The notes under the pieces were generated by a model. The model ran no database searches and was not told where the DNA came from. It saw only the letters and a list, made by a program, of their open reading frames with translations. From Galeopsis tetrahit (lineage: Eukaryota > Streptophyta > Magnoliopsida > Lamiales > Lamiaceae), in assembly GCA_963675135.1 (NCBI GenBank), contig OY776121.1, forward strand, positions 70,262,265-70,326,264: a stretch of 64,000 bases of DNA, in the 5' to 3' direction. This document shows positions 43,922 through 54,512 of the stretch, piece by piece. Each line of letters begins with the position of its first letter. The stretch's first letter is position 1. Position numbers and translations under genes: made by a program.

Positions 43922-44205
43922 ATTATTTTTACATTCTAAGATTGAAAAAAGACTATATTTGGAATAAAAAAATGGACTATGAGGATGGAAGTATTATTAT
44001 TATTTTGTATAATAAATGAAAATCTTTCACTTTCAAAGATAACTTTTTTCTCCCTCTCGTGAGACAGTCTAATAATGAGTTTTTTTTTTTTTTTTTTAAG
44101 AATGTTGCAGGCATTAAATTGCGTTTAGTGATATTTGATAGGAGAAAAAATGATGTGTAAACCACGAATTTTAATGCTTCAAAAAGCACTCCACGTTAAT
44201 AGGTC

Positions 44206-44620
44206 TGTAACACCCCTAAAAATTTTGGGGATGTGACAAGGGCAAATTTAGAAAACCTAAAGTTAGATATGCTTTTAATAATTCAACATTAATAAATGAG
44301 CGAAAATAATGGTCCTTAAAAAATCCAAACCTTTCATCAATTAAAATAATTGACCTACTTGCAACTTGGTAATTAAGTTGTAATTTTATTATGTTACCTA
44401 AACTCTTCTTGTATAAATATGATTCTTCTGGTATAAATATGATTCAAGTATTTTATTTTTCTTCAATAAAAGATTATTCTCACTCTAACATGGTATCCTC
44501 CCTCTTCTTTTTTTCTTCTTCTCACACATTCTTATTTTTGCTCATCGTCATTGTCGATCTCTTCTGATGGTCGATCCTACATCTCCTATTACAACTTGTG
44601 TTGAGTAAAAATATTTATTC
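44206..44620 (+). mobile_element. copia LTR with primer-binding site, truncated internal region
   Basis: TGTAACACCCCT at 44206 to CACTCTAACA at 44490 looks like a copia LTR: TATAAATATGATTC boxes near 44413-44445, and AATAAAAGATTATTCTC before the CA end. It is followed by TGGTATCCTCC (44491-44501), which matches the start of an initiator-Met primer-binding site, and a short pyrimidine-rich leader. No coding region follows, and the second LTR is absent. Confidence 0.5.
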
Positions 44621-44762
44621 TTATATTAACACAAACTTTAAGAACGCATTTTCTGTGAAACGATGGAGAGATTCGTTTGATCCGATTTGATCTGCGAGGA
44701 ATTTATGAATTTTTGTCCCTTTCTTTCTTATTGGAGAGGGATTTAGTAAGATTGGATAAGCA

Positions 44763-44898
44763 ACCCCAAGGAGTTGGTCTATTGGTACAGGCTTGAGACT
44801 TAGGAGTATGTTGCTCCACAAGTGGACGGTGGGATTGGTCCCCCGAAATTAGTCTGTCCAAGACCGGACATCGAGACTTAAAAAAAAAAAAAAAAAAA
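44763..44898 (+). mobile_element. SINE-like insertion of a second family
   Basis: The insert has a perfect 18-bp target duplication AGTAAGATTGGATAAGCA (44745-44762 and 44899-44916) and ends in a poly(A) tail of about 20. The head GAGTTGGTCTATTGGTACAG resembles a pol III A box, and GGGATTGGTCCC is a poor B-box match. Structure is that of a SINE; the tRNA origin is inferred. Confidence 0.75.
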
Positions 44899-44916
44899 AG
44901 TAAGATTGGATAAGCA

Positions 44917-45232
44917 GTGGGTGAAGTAGAAAAAAGTAGAGACGTAGAATTCCACACCTCTTTGTTTTTGTAGTTAACTAATAACTATGGCGGGACCCAC
45001 CTCCATTATATACTTGTACATAATTAAATTTTGTGAACAAATTCCAACACGTGACATTTAATTTTATACATTCATTCGTCTTTTCACTTTTTTCACCACG
45101 TGTTGTTATTCCACTTCCCCTCCCTCCCTCCCCGCCCATAAGTTAAACCCTCTGTTTCCATTACTCCTCCCACACTCCTCTTTCTCTCTCTCTCTCTCTC
45201 TCTTTGAAAAACCAAAGGAAAAATTCTGTATA
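44917..45232 (+). promoter_or_regulatory. upstream region of the ILR1-like hydrolase gene, with two G-boxes
   Basis: A TATA-like TATATA lies at 45007-45012. Perfect G-boxes CACGTG lie at 45048-45053 and 45097-45102. A (CT)n tract (about 45181-45203) lies in the probable 5' UTR just before the ATG at 45233. G-boxes are bound by bHLH/bZIP factors including MYC2, which would fit a jasmonate-responsive gene, an inference only. Confidence 0.5.
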
Positions 45233-48065
45233 ATGAAGATTCCTCTAACAAAATCGTCATTTGTTCAATTAACACTTTTTATAGTCGCGCTTTCGTGCAT
45301 CATCACCCCCACACCACCGGAAGTTTCTGCCGGAAAATCCGACGATCACGATTTCTCCTATTTCGAATCGGCGATCTCCTATCTCACTAAACCTGCTTAC
45401 AAACTCAAAAACTATTCCTCTTCTTCTCCTTCACATAACCTCCATTTTAATGGAGATTGCTCTGTTTGGAGCAGAGACTGCTCCGATCAAATCCTCAAAA
45501 TCGCCACGAATCCTGACAACGTCCGGTGGATTAAATCTCTCCGGCGGAGAATCCACCAGAATCCGGAACTGGCCTTCGAAGAGCACGAAACTAGCCGGAT
45601 TATTCGCCGGGAATTAGATCAACTGGGTATACGGTACCGTTTCCCTTTGGCCAAAACCGGAATCAGAGCGGCGGTCGGAACCGGCAAACCGCCCTTCGTG
45701 GCCCTCAGAGCGGACATGGATGCTTTGCCCATTCAGGTGCTTATTTTACTACTAGTACTTAAACACTACGCTTTTATTATTATTATTATTATTATTCTTT
45801 TTGTAAATAATGAGGGGAATTAGTTGGGGACCATGAAGAAGGGAATATGAGGAGAAATCTGCTTTTTTCTATCTACTGTGTGGTTGCTTAATTAGTAACA
45901 GTTAACACCCACCACCAACCAATAATGATTCTAATTCTATCTATAATAGCTGTAGAAATAATGTTGAAGGAATTACTATTAATTTAATACATATACAGGA
46001 AGCAGTTGAATGGGAGCACAAAAGCAAGAATGCAGGGAAGATGCACGCGTGCGGACACGACGCTCATGTGGCTATGCTCCTCGGCGCTGCCAACATTTTG
46101 AAGGCTCGACAGAATCACTTGAAGGTAATAGCCACATGGCTATTTAATTACTACTAATATTAATTATGGTTTTGGAATAAAGTTGTTGGTTGCTTACTTA
46201 ACTTAGTGATTGTAATTAATGCTTATAACTTCAGTCAGAGAATCTGCGACTATTTTAAACATGTGGTGGTTGCCTTGCCTTAAGCCTTTCTTTAATGAGT
46301 TGGGAAACTCTATTCACTCATCTTTTTATTCAGTCACTGTTTTGCTTTATATGGGGGAACAATATTAATGTACCAGTGTTTAAACTTCTAATTAATAGGG
46401 TAAAAAAGGTCATTTTTACTACCCAACCAACACATTAAAGCACGGCCAGCCGGAAACGAACAAGGGCAAGAGAGTAAACCTTCCCTTCCTTTAACAGGAT
46501 AGATTCTAATACGTTTACTGAAATACTAAGTCTTGCTAGATTTAGAGGCTCTAAAAGAAAACATTGATTGATTAGCTTTTGTAATGGCCCCATACACATT
46601 TATAATAATTCATAATACTATTGTGTTTGTAGTGTAGGGGCATACACTTGCATTACCAGCCGATAAGATTTAGCAGTGAATTGTTCCACACATTTGATAT
46701 TGACAATGACTGCCAACCAATACGAAGACACCATCCGCATCGTATTTTGCTAATACTTTTAAGATTTAACTTTCATGTCTTTTGAAACACGATGAGACTC
46801 ACTTAATGGGAAAACATCGTTGTAAGAGGTCACATGAACATACTAAGGAATGTGGTGGTAATTGAATCCCCACTCATCTTTCATTTTCTAACTGATAACT
46901 ATTTCACATTAAAGAGGGGCCTTGTATGGCCAACTGCTTGTTTGGCACGTAGGGTAGTTGACAGGGGTGTCTGTCTGGCGCAATTTGCATTCTACGAATC
47001 TTATAACTTTTTTAAGGCCCCATAGCAATAACCTCTGCATTTAATGATATAATTCAAATCAGCATGTTCAACTGGGAGTTCATCAATGGAGTTTTAACTA
47101 CTGTAATATTTGATATAGGGGACGGTGATATTGCTCTTCCAACCGGCAGAAGAAGCTGGAAACGGGGCCAAAAAGATGATCACAGAAGGTGCTCTTGAAG
47201 ACGTCGAAGCCATCTTTGCAATGCACGTATCACACCTGATTCCAACTTCTGTGATTGGGTCAAGATCGGGGCCTTTACTTGCTGGCTGTGGCTTCTTTAA
47301 GGCTGTTATAAATGGTGACCAATCGGGCAACCCGGTTCTGGCCGCCTCAGCAGCTGTGATCAGTCTACAGGGCATCGTATCGCGTGAATCAAATCCTCTC
47401 GACTCTCAGGTTGGTTGTGTACAAATTCAAGATTCATCCAATTTCTAAATCAACATGTCCACAACTCACCATACTCTGGTTTACCAGGTTGTGTCTGTAA
47501 CCTTTTTGGACAGTGGAGATGATCCTAATGTTGTACCAAAGAGGGTTGAATTTGGTGGCACCTTGAGGGCTTTTTCTAACACAAGCTTCAATCAGCTTCT
47601 CAAACGAATCGAAGAGGTTAGACATCGATTCTGCTCCCTCCAAGTGTATTAATCAAATCTGGATTTGTAAAACCTTTGGTTTTGTTACTACAGGTAATTG
47701 TAGCCCAAGCAAAGGTGTACAAATGCTCAGCAACAGTGGACTTCTTCAAGGACTCGGACACGACTTATCCTCCCATGGTGAACAATGACCTAATGTACGA
47801 GCATGTGAAAAAGACAACGGTCGACTTGATGGGGCCCACAGGTTTTGAGGTTGTCGATCCCATTATGGGAGCGGAGGACTTCTCGTTCTATGCAGAAGTC
47901 GTGCCTGCAGCCTTCTTCTACATAGGTATCAAGAACGAGAGTCTGGGGTCGGTGCACTCGCCACATTCCCCGCATTTCATGATTGATGAGGATGCCCTAC
48001 ATGTAGGAGCAGCAACTCATGCTGCCATTGCTGAGAGATACCTACATGATCGTGAAATCTCGTAA
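45233..48065 (+). CDS. ILL6: IAA-/JA-amino acid hydrolase, ILR1-like 6 type (five exons)
   Basis: Exons 45233-45736, 45999-46124, 47119-47409, 47488-47616 and 47694-48065, all with GT-AG introns in phase 0, join to 473 aa. The protein is an M20 amidohydrolase that releases free hormone from amino-acid conjugates. Arabidopsis ILL6 acts on JA-Ile derivatives. A hydrophobic N-terminus (about residues 10-28) suggests entry to the secretory pathway. Metal ligands expected from ILL2 are present: Cys186 and His188 in ACGHDAH, Glu221/222 in QPAEEAGNG, His246 in AMHVSH and His441 in HSPHF. The loop after GCGFFKAVIN is short and lacks the GGHA motif of most ILR1 members; my recollection of Arabidopsis ILL6 has a similar loop, which with the N-terminal CSVWSRDCSD supports the ILL6 assignment. 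The gene ends convergently with HEMB. Confidence 0.92.
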
Positions 48066-48466
48066 ACGGGTGGGCAGGCCCGATTATTGTGCATATTCCG
48101 ATTGTTGTTGCTTAGGAAACAAGTATATGGATATGGAGTATGGTATAAAAACAGTAGCAGATTAGTAGGGAAGCAGTAAAGTATTGGTTCATTCTTTTTT
48201 CTGTTCATCTAGAGCAAGCAAGCAATGCTGTAATTACTGTTGTAGATTATGTGAAATTTAAGAATGCATCCAACAATGAATCTCAAGTTTAACCCAAGAT
48301 TTGAGAGTAGATGGATTTAAAATAAATTTATAATAGGAAATCTTACAGCACAAGAGGTGTGATTACATTACACAGAAGCAAGATGACAGGTGAGAAACTG
48401 AATAATTTTATTCAAATTAATTGGTAAATTACACGAATAATGTCAAAATTATTCTACACTTACATC
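48066..48466. terminator. convergent 3' ends of two genes with poly(A) signals
   Basis: Only 401 bp separate the stop codons. AATAAA on the plus strand at 48321-48326 may serve the hydrolase gene. TTTATT at 48407-48412 (AATAAA on minus) lies 55 bp past the HEMB stop. The two transcripts may overlap at their ends. Confidence 0.5.
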
Positions 48467-51400
48467 TCACCTCTTCTCTCCACAAAGACATCTACCAGCT
48501 TGCAATGCAAAGTAGGTAAGTATGATGTCAGCACCTGCTCGACGAAGACACATCAACGACTCCAACATGACTTTCTCTTCGTCTATCATTTTAAGCACAC
48601 CTCCAGCCTTGATCATAGAGTATTCACCCGAAACCTACCATACCACCAACACATCTTAATTCTGTTGTGTGTGATAAAATCTTCTAAATACATTATTTGA
48701 TCTATAAGGTTTTCAAATTGATCTCAAGTTAATTCTTCAGGCTAACAATCAACGCAATATTCATACCTGATATGCAGCGATGGGCAAAGAAGAGTTATCG
48801 CGTAGAAGCCTTATTATGTCCAAGTAAGGCAGGCCTGGCTTTACCTATGGGCCCAACGAGAATATCATCAGAAAACATTTAGTTCATACTCTTTACTCAA
48901 ATACTCAACTCAACATTGCTAAAAGTTGAACTAACCAAAAGTATATCAGCTCCTTCAGCCTCATCCTCGCGGGTTTCAACCAAAGCTTCTCTATAATTTG
49001 CAGGATTCATCTGATACCTATATTTTGGTATGTTTAAGCAACGCGAGCATCGTTAGTATAATAAAACAACAATTTTGCACCATCAAGATTACGTTGACAA
49101 GTTACATACGTTTTCTTGTCTCCAAAACGTGGATTTGAGTCTAGTGCTTCTCGGAAAGGGCCATAAAATGAACTGGCGTACCTGAAATATACAACCAATT
49201 GTTGAGCTGAAGAATATGGTAAATCAAGAACAATGTAGAGATAATTAATAAGCTTACTTTGTGTTTAAGAATAAGCAAATTAGACTATATGTGGTGTAAG
49301 GACAATCATCGATAATCAGGGGATTTAAACCTAAATCTACTTATACACAGATTAAAGTAAACTAAAAAATTTAGACAATGAGAATTGGCAGTTCCTAGAG
49401 TTTAAGCCTGTTGCAAATGAAGCATTGTAAACAAACTTGTAAAATTTAAAAAAAGGAAAAAAAAAAAAAAACGGATGAGACAATCAAATAAAATTACTTG
49501 GCTGTGTAGGACATAATGGAAACATTCTGAAATCCTTCAGCATCAAGAGCAGCTCGAATAGCTCCTACACGACCATCCATCATGTCACTGGGACTAACGA
49601 CATCTGCTCCTGCTCTCGCCTACAAACACAAATTGGCCATAGAAAATTTCCCAGATTTACTAAGTAATAAAAAGCTCCATCATATTTAGAGAGACCATCC
49701 AAATTACATGAAAAAAACAGACAGAGTGAAAAAATCCTAATTAAAATGCTGTTTCAGCTGTGAATTCTATGCTACAACGGCAGAAAAATCAAGTTTGGAT
49801 TGGACTAGGGTTCGTGAAAGCAAAATTTATTACATAAAAGATATAATTTGTTCCTTTTCTAGGGTAAATTTGATCTGCAATTACCTGAGCAACTGCCTGT
49901 TTGCACAACTGATGCACAGTTTCATCATTCATGATAACTCCTGCAACATTTCAGAAATAAATATTACTGGTGTATATCACAGTGTTACATCATGAATATT
50001 ATATACACACGTGTGAATTTAAAACAAAAGACCAGATTCTCCCGTTCCCCATTTTATATCCACATTCAATTCTAAGTTGTCCATAAATGTATATGCAAAG
50101 AACAATCTATATTAAACGTTAAAACAAAATCTAGAAACTATTTCTTCAGCACTATTAAATCAAATATGTCTTACCATCTTCTCTTACAATGCCATCATGC
50201 CCATCAGAGGAATACGGATCTAAAGCAACATCAGTATAAATAACCTACAAGGAATACAAGTCGACGAATGTGAAACACTATTGTTCTTGGCACCAGTCCA
50301 TAATGAAAACAAGAAAGTCCAAAGTGAAGCAGAAGATAAGAATAGCATACAAGATCAGGATACTTGTCTTTAAGTAACCGTATTGTTCTAGGCACTAGTC
50401 CATTTTCGTTGTAAGCTTCATCTCCTGTAGAAGTCTAGAGGATAATATAATTAAGTATAAACACTCAAAATCACTTGAAAAGGAATTTTTGCAGACTAAG
50501 CTAATAACACTTGGAAGAAGTGAGAACCTTTAAAGCATCTGGAACTTTTGGAAAAAGCACAATGCTGTTAACACCAACATCTCGAGCTTTAGAGACCTGC
50601 ATGAGACGGCCCAACTTTAGAATCTGGCTTTTGACTTTTGAGGATATTAGTTATCGCATACCACATCCAAATGTAGTACGGAGTACTTCGCAAAATCAAC
50701 ATTTGTGACCATAAATATTGCAGTACCATCAATAGTAGAAAGATGAAATGAAATCAATATTCAATAGAATGCTAGTTGAGACTACTTAGGTGTTCCATTA
50801 TTACTAACCAAAAGATATCCAATTTTCAAATAAATTGTAACTATATAAAGCCAAAAACTTGCGTACAATCTATACACAGATAATCAGGTTTACTTATCAT
50901 CGATTATTTAATTATCACTGGCTTACGTATTATAAATTGAAAAGGCATTTTAAAGTAGATACTATAAATCTTATAAAATTTGCAACAGATAACTGAATGC
51001 AAAACATGCTTTTTAAAGATCAACGAAAAAGCAAGAAGGCAAGAACCTCTTCCACAAGTCCATGTCTCCAGCCAAGCCTATAGCATCCAGGCATTGCTCC
51101 AATTGGAGTGTCTTCTTCTCCTGCACATATTTTATAACAAAATCTTTACCAAATGAACTAGTAAATATACATTAAAATGTCGATTTTTTTTTGGATGAAT
51201 CAACCAGAATATTGACCTTCATGAATGAAAAGTGGGTAGACCAGGTTTGCAGGGCTTAAAGTTGTTTCTTGGAATGCAGCCCTCATTGCTGCTGACTTAC
51301 GATTCCGACGTGGTCGCCTGCTAACTGGCTGTCCCAAATATTGTAAGATAACAATATTATGGAATATATAGTTATAAAGATCATACAAGGTGTAGAAGTA

Positions 51401-52353
51401 TATAGGCAATATTCTAAAAAGTACAACTTGAGCTGCCAAAGTATGTAGCAGTAAGTTCTAATTCGAATACTGCAAACAGAGTAAACGTTTTTTTTTTTTT
51501 TTTGTCCTTTAGCTTTCACCAATTTTGACTGTAGTCCGCTAACTTTTTCGAAATTTGAAAATAGCCCCTCAGGCCTCAAGTTTACCAAATTCAACTTTTT
51601 TCGTCCTTTCTGGCTAAAACAGGTTAACAAAATTCAACTTTCTTATCCTTTTAACCGGTAAAAGGATGAAATAGTTGAATTTGGTAAACATAAGGGACAA
51701 ATTTCAAAGTCAAAAAAGTTAGCTGACTAAAATCAAAATTGATGCAAGCTAAGGGATAAACAAAATTATACTTTCATATAGTTGTAGACCTTACAAAGTT
51801 GAAAGTTGAGACTCGCTGATGGTGCAGTTAAATTTTATATCCACTAAATACATGAATACTTCATTAGAAATTTAGAATAAATGGTAACATAAACAATAAA
51901 CTTAAGCTTGAAAATTGTAAAGGACCAGAACAATTTGCCATTCTTTCTCCCTACTACCAAGTTCCTAAATTCAATATAAAGCGAGAAGATGCAACAGCTC
52001 TAACATATTCAGAGATACCATCATAAAATCACGTATTGTATAATATGTTTACTCACAAGGGAGGCAACTACTGGGGTGCCTGCTGGTGCAGCTGGTTTGG
52101 GGGGCACAGGGGGTGCTTCTGGAGCATTCCCTGCAACCACCGCAGCTTCACACTCCTCATCACTCTTTCCCGTCTTCTTAACGTGTCCTTCGTCCCGATT
52201 CTCACTAGCCCTAATTCTGAGCATTCTTGGTGCACATCTGATTGACTGAGGCCGGATATTCTGGTGCATTTTCAATGGCTTCAGACCCGCATACTCAAAT
52301 TTCACAGTTTTTGCAGAAGTGAAATTCACTGAGTTGAGAGTCATCGAAGCCAT
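48467..52353 (-). CDS. HEMB1: delta-aminolevulinic acid dehydratase (porphobilinogen synthase), plastid; 12 exons
   Basis: Exons on the minus strand: 52353-52057, 51328-51217, 51120-51047, 50596-50528, 50434-50351, 50244-50175, 49940-49885, 49619-49498, 49181-49110, 49017-48936, 48844-48767, 48634-48467. They join in phase to 427 aa. The enzyme condenses two 5-aminolevulinate molecules to porphobilinogen in plastid tetrapyrrole synthesis. A Ser/Thr- and Arg-containing N-terminus acts as transit peptide, followed by a Pro-rich linker (APEAPPVPPKPAAPAG). Core motifs: RRNRKSAAMR, FPKVPDALK, DVALDPYSSDGHDG (Asp where the animal zinc enzyme has Cys, marking the Mg-type plant form), SPSDMMDGRVGAIR, and the two active-site lysines, Lys295 (YTAKYASSFYGPFR, codon split by intron 8) and Lys348 (LLVKPG). 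The start is the ATG of MASMTLNS; an upstream in-frame Met (52392) precedes it. No lesion seen. Confidence 0.95.
51501..51765. mobile_element. fold-back MITE inside HEMB intron 1
   Basis: Long inverted arms, left 51501-51600 (TTTGTCCTTTAGCTTTCACC) and right about 51661-51765 (reverse: TTTGTTTATCCCTTAGCTTG), are separated by a short loop. Both arms contain TTTACCAAATTCAACT. It sits in the 728-bp first intron (51329-52056), where it would form a hairpin in the pre-mRNA. The target duplication is unclear because the left end abuts a T run. Confidence 0.6.
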
Positions 52354-53230
52354 AACAACACTCTGTTCAATTGTATCAAAAAAGATGTTCAATGTACTGA
52401 GAGGCGAAAGTAAACTAATTGATCTTATGGGATTCTAATTAAAAATTAAAGCACCCAACACATGATTAGCAAGACATTGATAATGTGACTGAGTCTTTAT
52501 GGTGGGTTTGACTTAATTGCCAATAATTCATGAAAAAATGAAGATACAGAAGCAATCAAAAGCAGCGTGATGGTAAAATCAAGAGAGCAAATAAGAAGTA
52601 AGGAAACGGGATTGAGGGAAAGGAGATAAACCCTAAAAAAATCGCGTTGCGTCTCGCTGACCTTGGGCCTTATCCAAGTTGCAGGAATGTAATTGGAGAA
52701 AGATGAGATTAGTCACGTGATGATCAGTACACAATAATGGAATGGGAATGGAAATGGAAGCTCGCTCCTTTTTTGAAACAAGGAATTAGAGTTGGTAATG
52801 GCACCTAACTACCTAACATTCTTCAATTATATTGACCTCTAAAATTACATTTGACAATTTGCACAAAATGAAACCTACATTTTTTTTACTTTCATTTGTC
52901 TATTCACTCAAATATTATTTTATTTTTATTTTATCTCCATCTTCAGCCACCTTTTAATTACATCACTCAACTATTCACAAAAATCACCGCTTCATTATAA
53001 ATTGACCCACAATATTCTATTACTATTACTTAATTTACTTTATCTATTTATTCTCTTAAAATTTATATCCAAAAGTATGAACATATTTTCTTTAAGGAGG
53101 GGAAAGTACTAAATTGGTTCTTCGAGATTTCATGTCTACAACAAACATAAAAATCAATTTTGAAAAATCATATCTTCAACACTTATGCATTAACTATCAC
53201 ACTTTTCAATAAAATCAATTTTTTCTCCTC
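52354..53230 (-). promoter_or_regulatory. HEMB upstream region
   Basis: A telo-box AAACCCTAA lies at 52628-52636 (plus orientation), and a site-II-like TGGGCC lies at 52664-52669, both about 280-320 bp upstream of the start. These often pair in promoters of plant genes for organelle and growth functions. No clear TATA box. Further out the DNA is AT-rich with no gene. Confidence 0.4.
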
Positions 53231-53350
53231 AACACTTTAATATAAATTATATAATTAAAATATAATTCACAACAATAATATAACATCATTAACACTTTAA
53301 TATAAATTATATAATTAAAATATAATTCACAACAATAATATAACATCATT
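53231..53350. repeat. perfect 60-bp tandem duplication
   Basis: The unit AACACTTTAATATAAATTAT...TAACATCATT occurs at 53231-53290 and 53291-53350 with no differences that I can see. Confidence 0.95.
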
Positions 53351-53562
53351 CAATATTATACATAAACTTGACATAAAGTTAATGTATCGCTTCTAAAAGA
53401 ACTTAAAACAAAAACACATACTACTATCTTAAAAGCCTTAAATTTCAAAAATTCATTTATAAAAATCACTAAAGAAAATCAAAATAAACATTCCTATATG
53501 TTTTAGAATTGACATGATCATTTTAAACTATTATAGTATTAAATAAGTTGGTGAATACAGTA

Positions 53563-53837
53563 CTCCATCCGTCCCACAAAAATAGCTACATTTGACTTTA
53601 TACACAAATTAAGAAAAATCAATAAATGTAATCAAATTTAGCTAATATACCAATTTTACCCTTGAAATCTAATACTCTAAAATCTGTTAAACATTAATTA
53701 CTCTTATTAATTAAGGGTAAAATTGACAATAAAGCATTTAATACTAAAGTAAAAGAGGAAAATGTAGCTATAATTTGGGACATAATTTGGAACATCCAAA
53801 AAAAGAATATGTAGCTATCTTTGTGGGACGGAGGGAG
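53563..53837. mobile_element. Stowaway MITE
   Basis: Inverted ends CTCCATCCGTCCCACAAA and TTTGTGGGACGGAGGGAG are flanked by TA (53561-53562 and 53838-53839). The inner inverted pair is ATAGCTACATTT / ATGTAGCTAT. Length 275 bp. Confidence 0.88.
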
Positions 53838-53839
53838 TA

Positions 53840-54512
53840 TTATTTAGGTAAAATCAAATTCTAAATAATTATTTAATAAACAAAGAAATCGCAAAATATC
53901 TGAAGCAACAAATTAAAATATGATTTTTTTTTCAACATATACTCTAATAAATGCAAAAAATAAATAAAAGCACATCATTTTTCCTATGGTATCTTCAAGA
54001 AATAATGGGGCTTCCAAGTAGTGAAGAAAAAGGGCTAATAGAAATGGGCCTCCAAGTAGTGCAGAAACTGAAACACTTAACACCTGTATCGTATCCTCAT
54101 CAAAGCAAAACTGAAACATGAAACAGAAGCTACTTCATATCATGATTTAACTTAGCAATTCCCTCTACACCCACAAGTACAAAAATGTGTCTACAGGAAA
54201 AATAAGAAAAAGGTAATACAGAAAAATAAAAAGCTTATTCTAGAAGCAGTGTAAACATGAGCAAAGAACATCTGAATCTGATGATTGTTTCCAATAGAGA
54301 GGAGAGTTCTCTGGATATGGTGATCATGTTGTGTACCTAAAAAACAAATGAAAAGCCTAAGTCAGCCTTTAATCCTTAAATTTGATCATTTCTTAAATCT
54401 TAAAACATCCAACGACCAGCTTGAAATTCAGACAAACGTATATTTATGCTTTTGTTTTCTGTTTTCTGCTAATCTGTGACAAATATGTGAGATGCACGTA
54501 CTGGAAATTCCA
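53840..54512. other. spacer and 3' UTR of the disulfide isomerase gene
   Basis: Non-coding. The part nearest 54512 is presumably the 3' UTR of the downstream-reading minus-strand gene. A short direct repeat GGGC(T)TCCAAGTAGTG occurs near 54008 and 54045. Nothing else seen. Confidence 0.5.
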
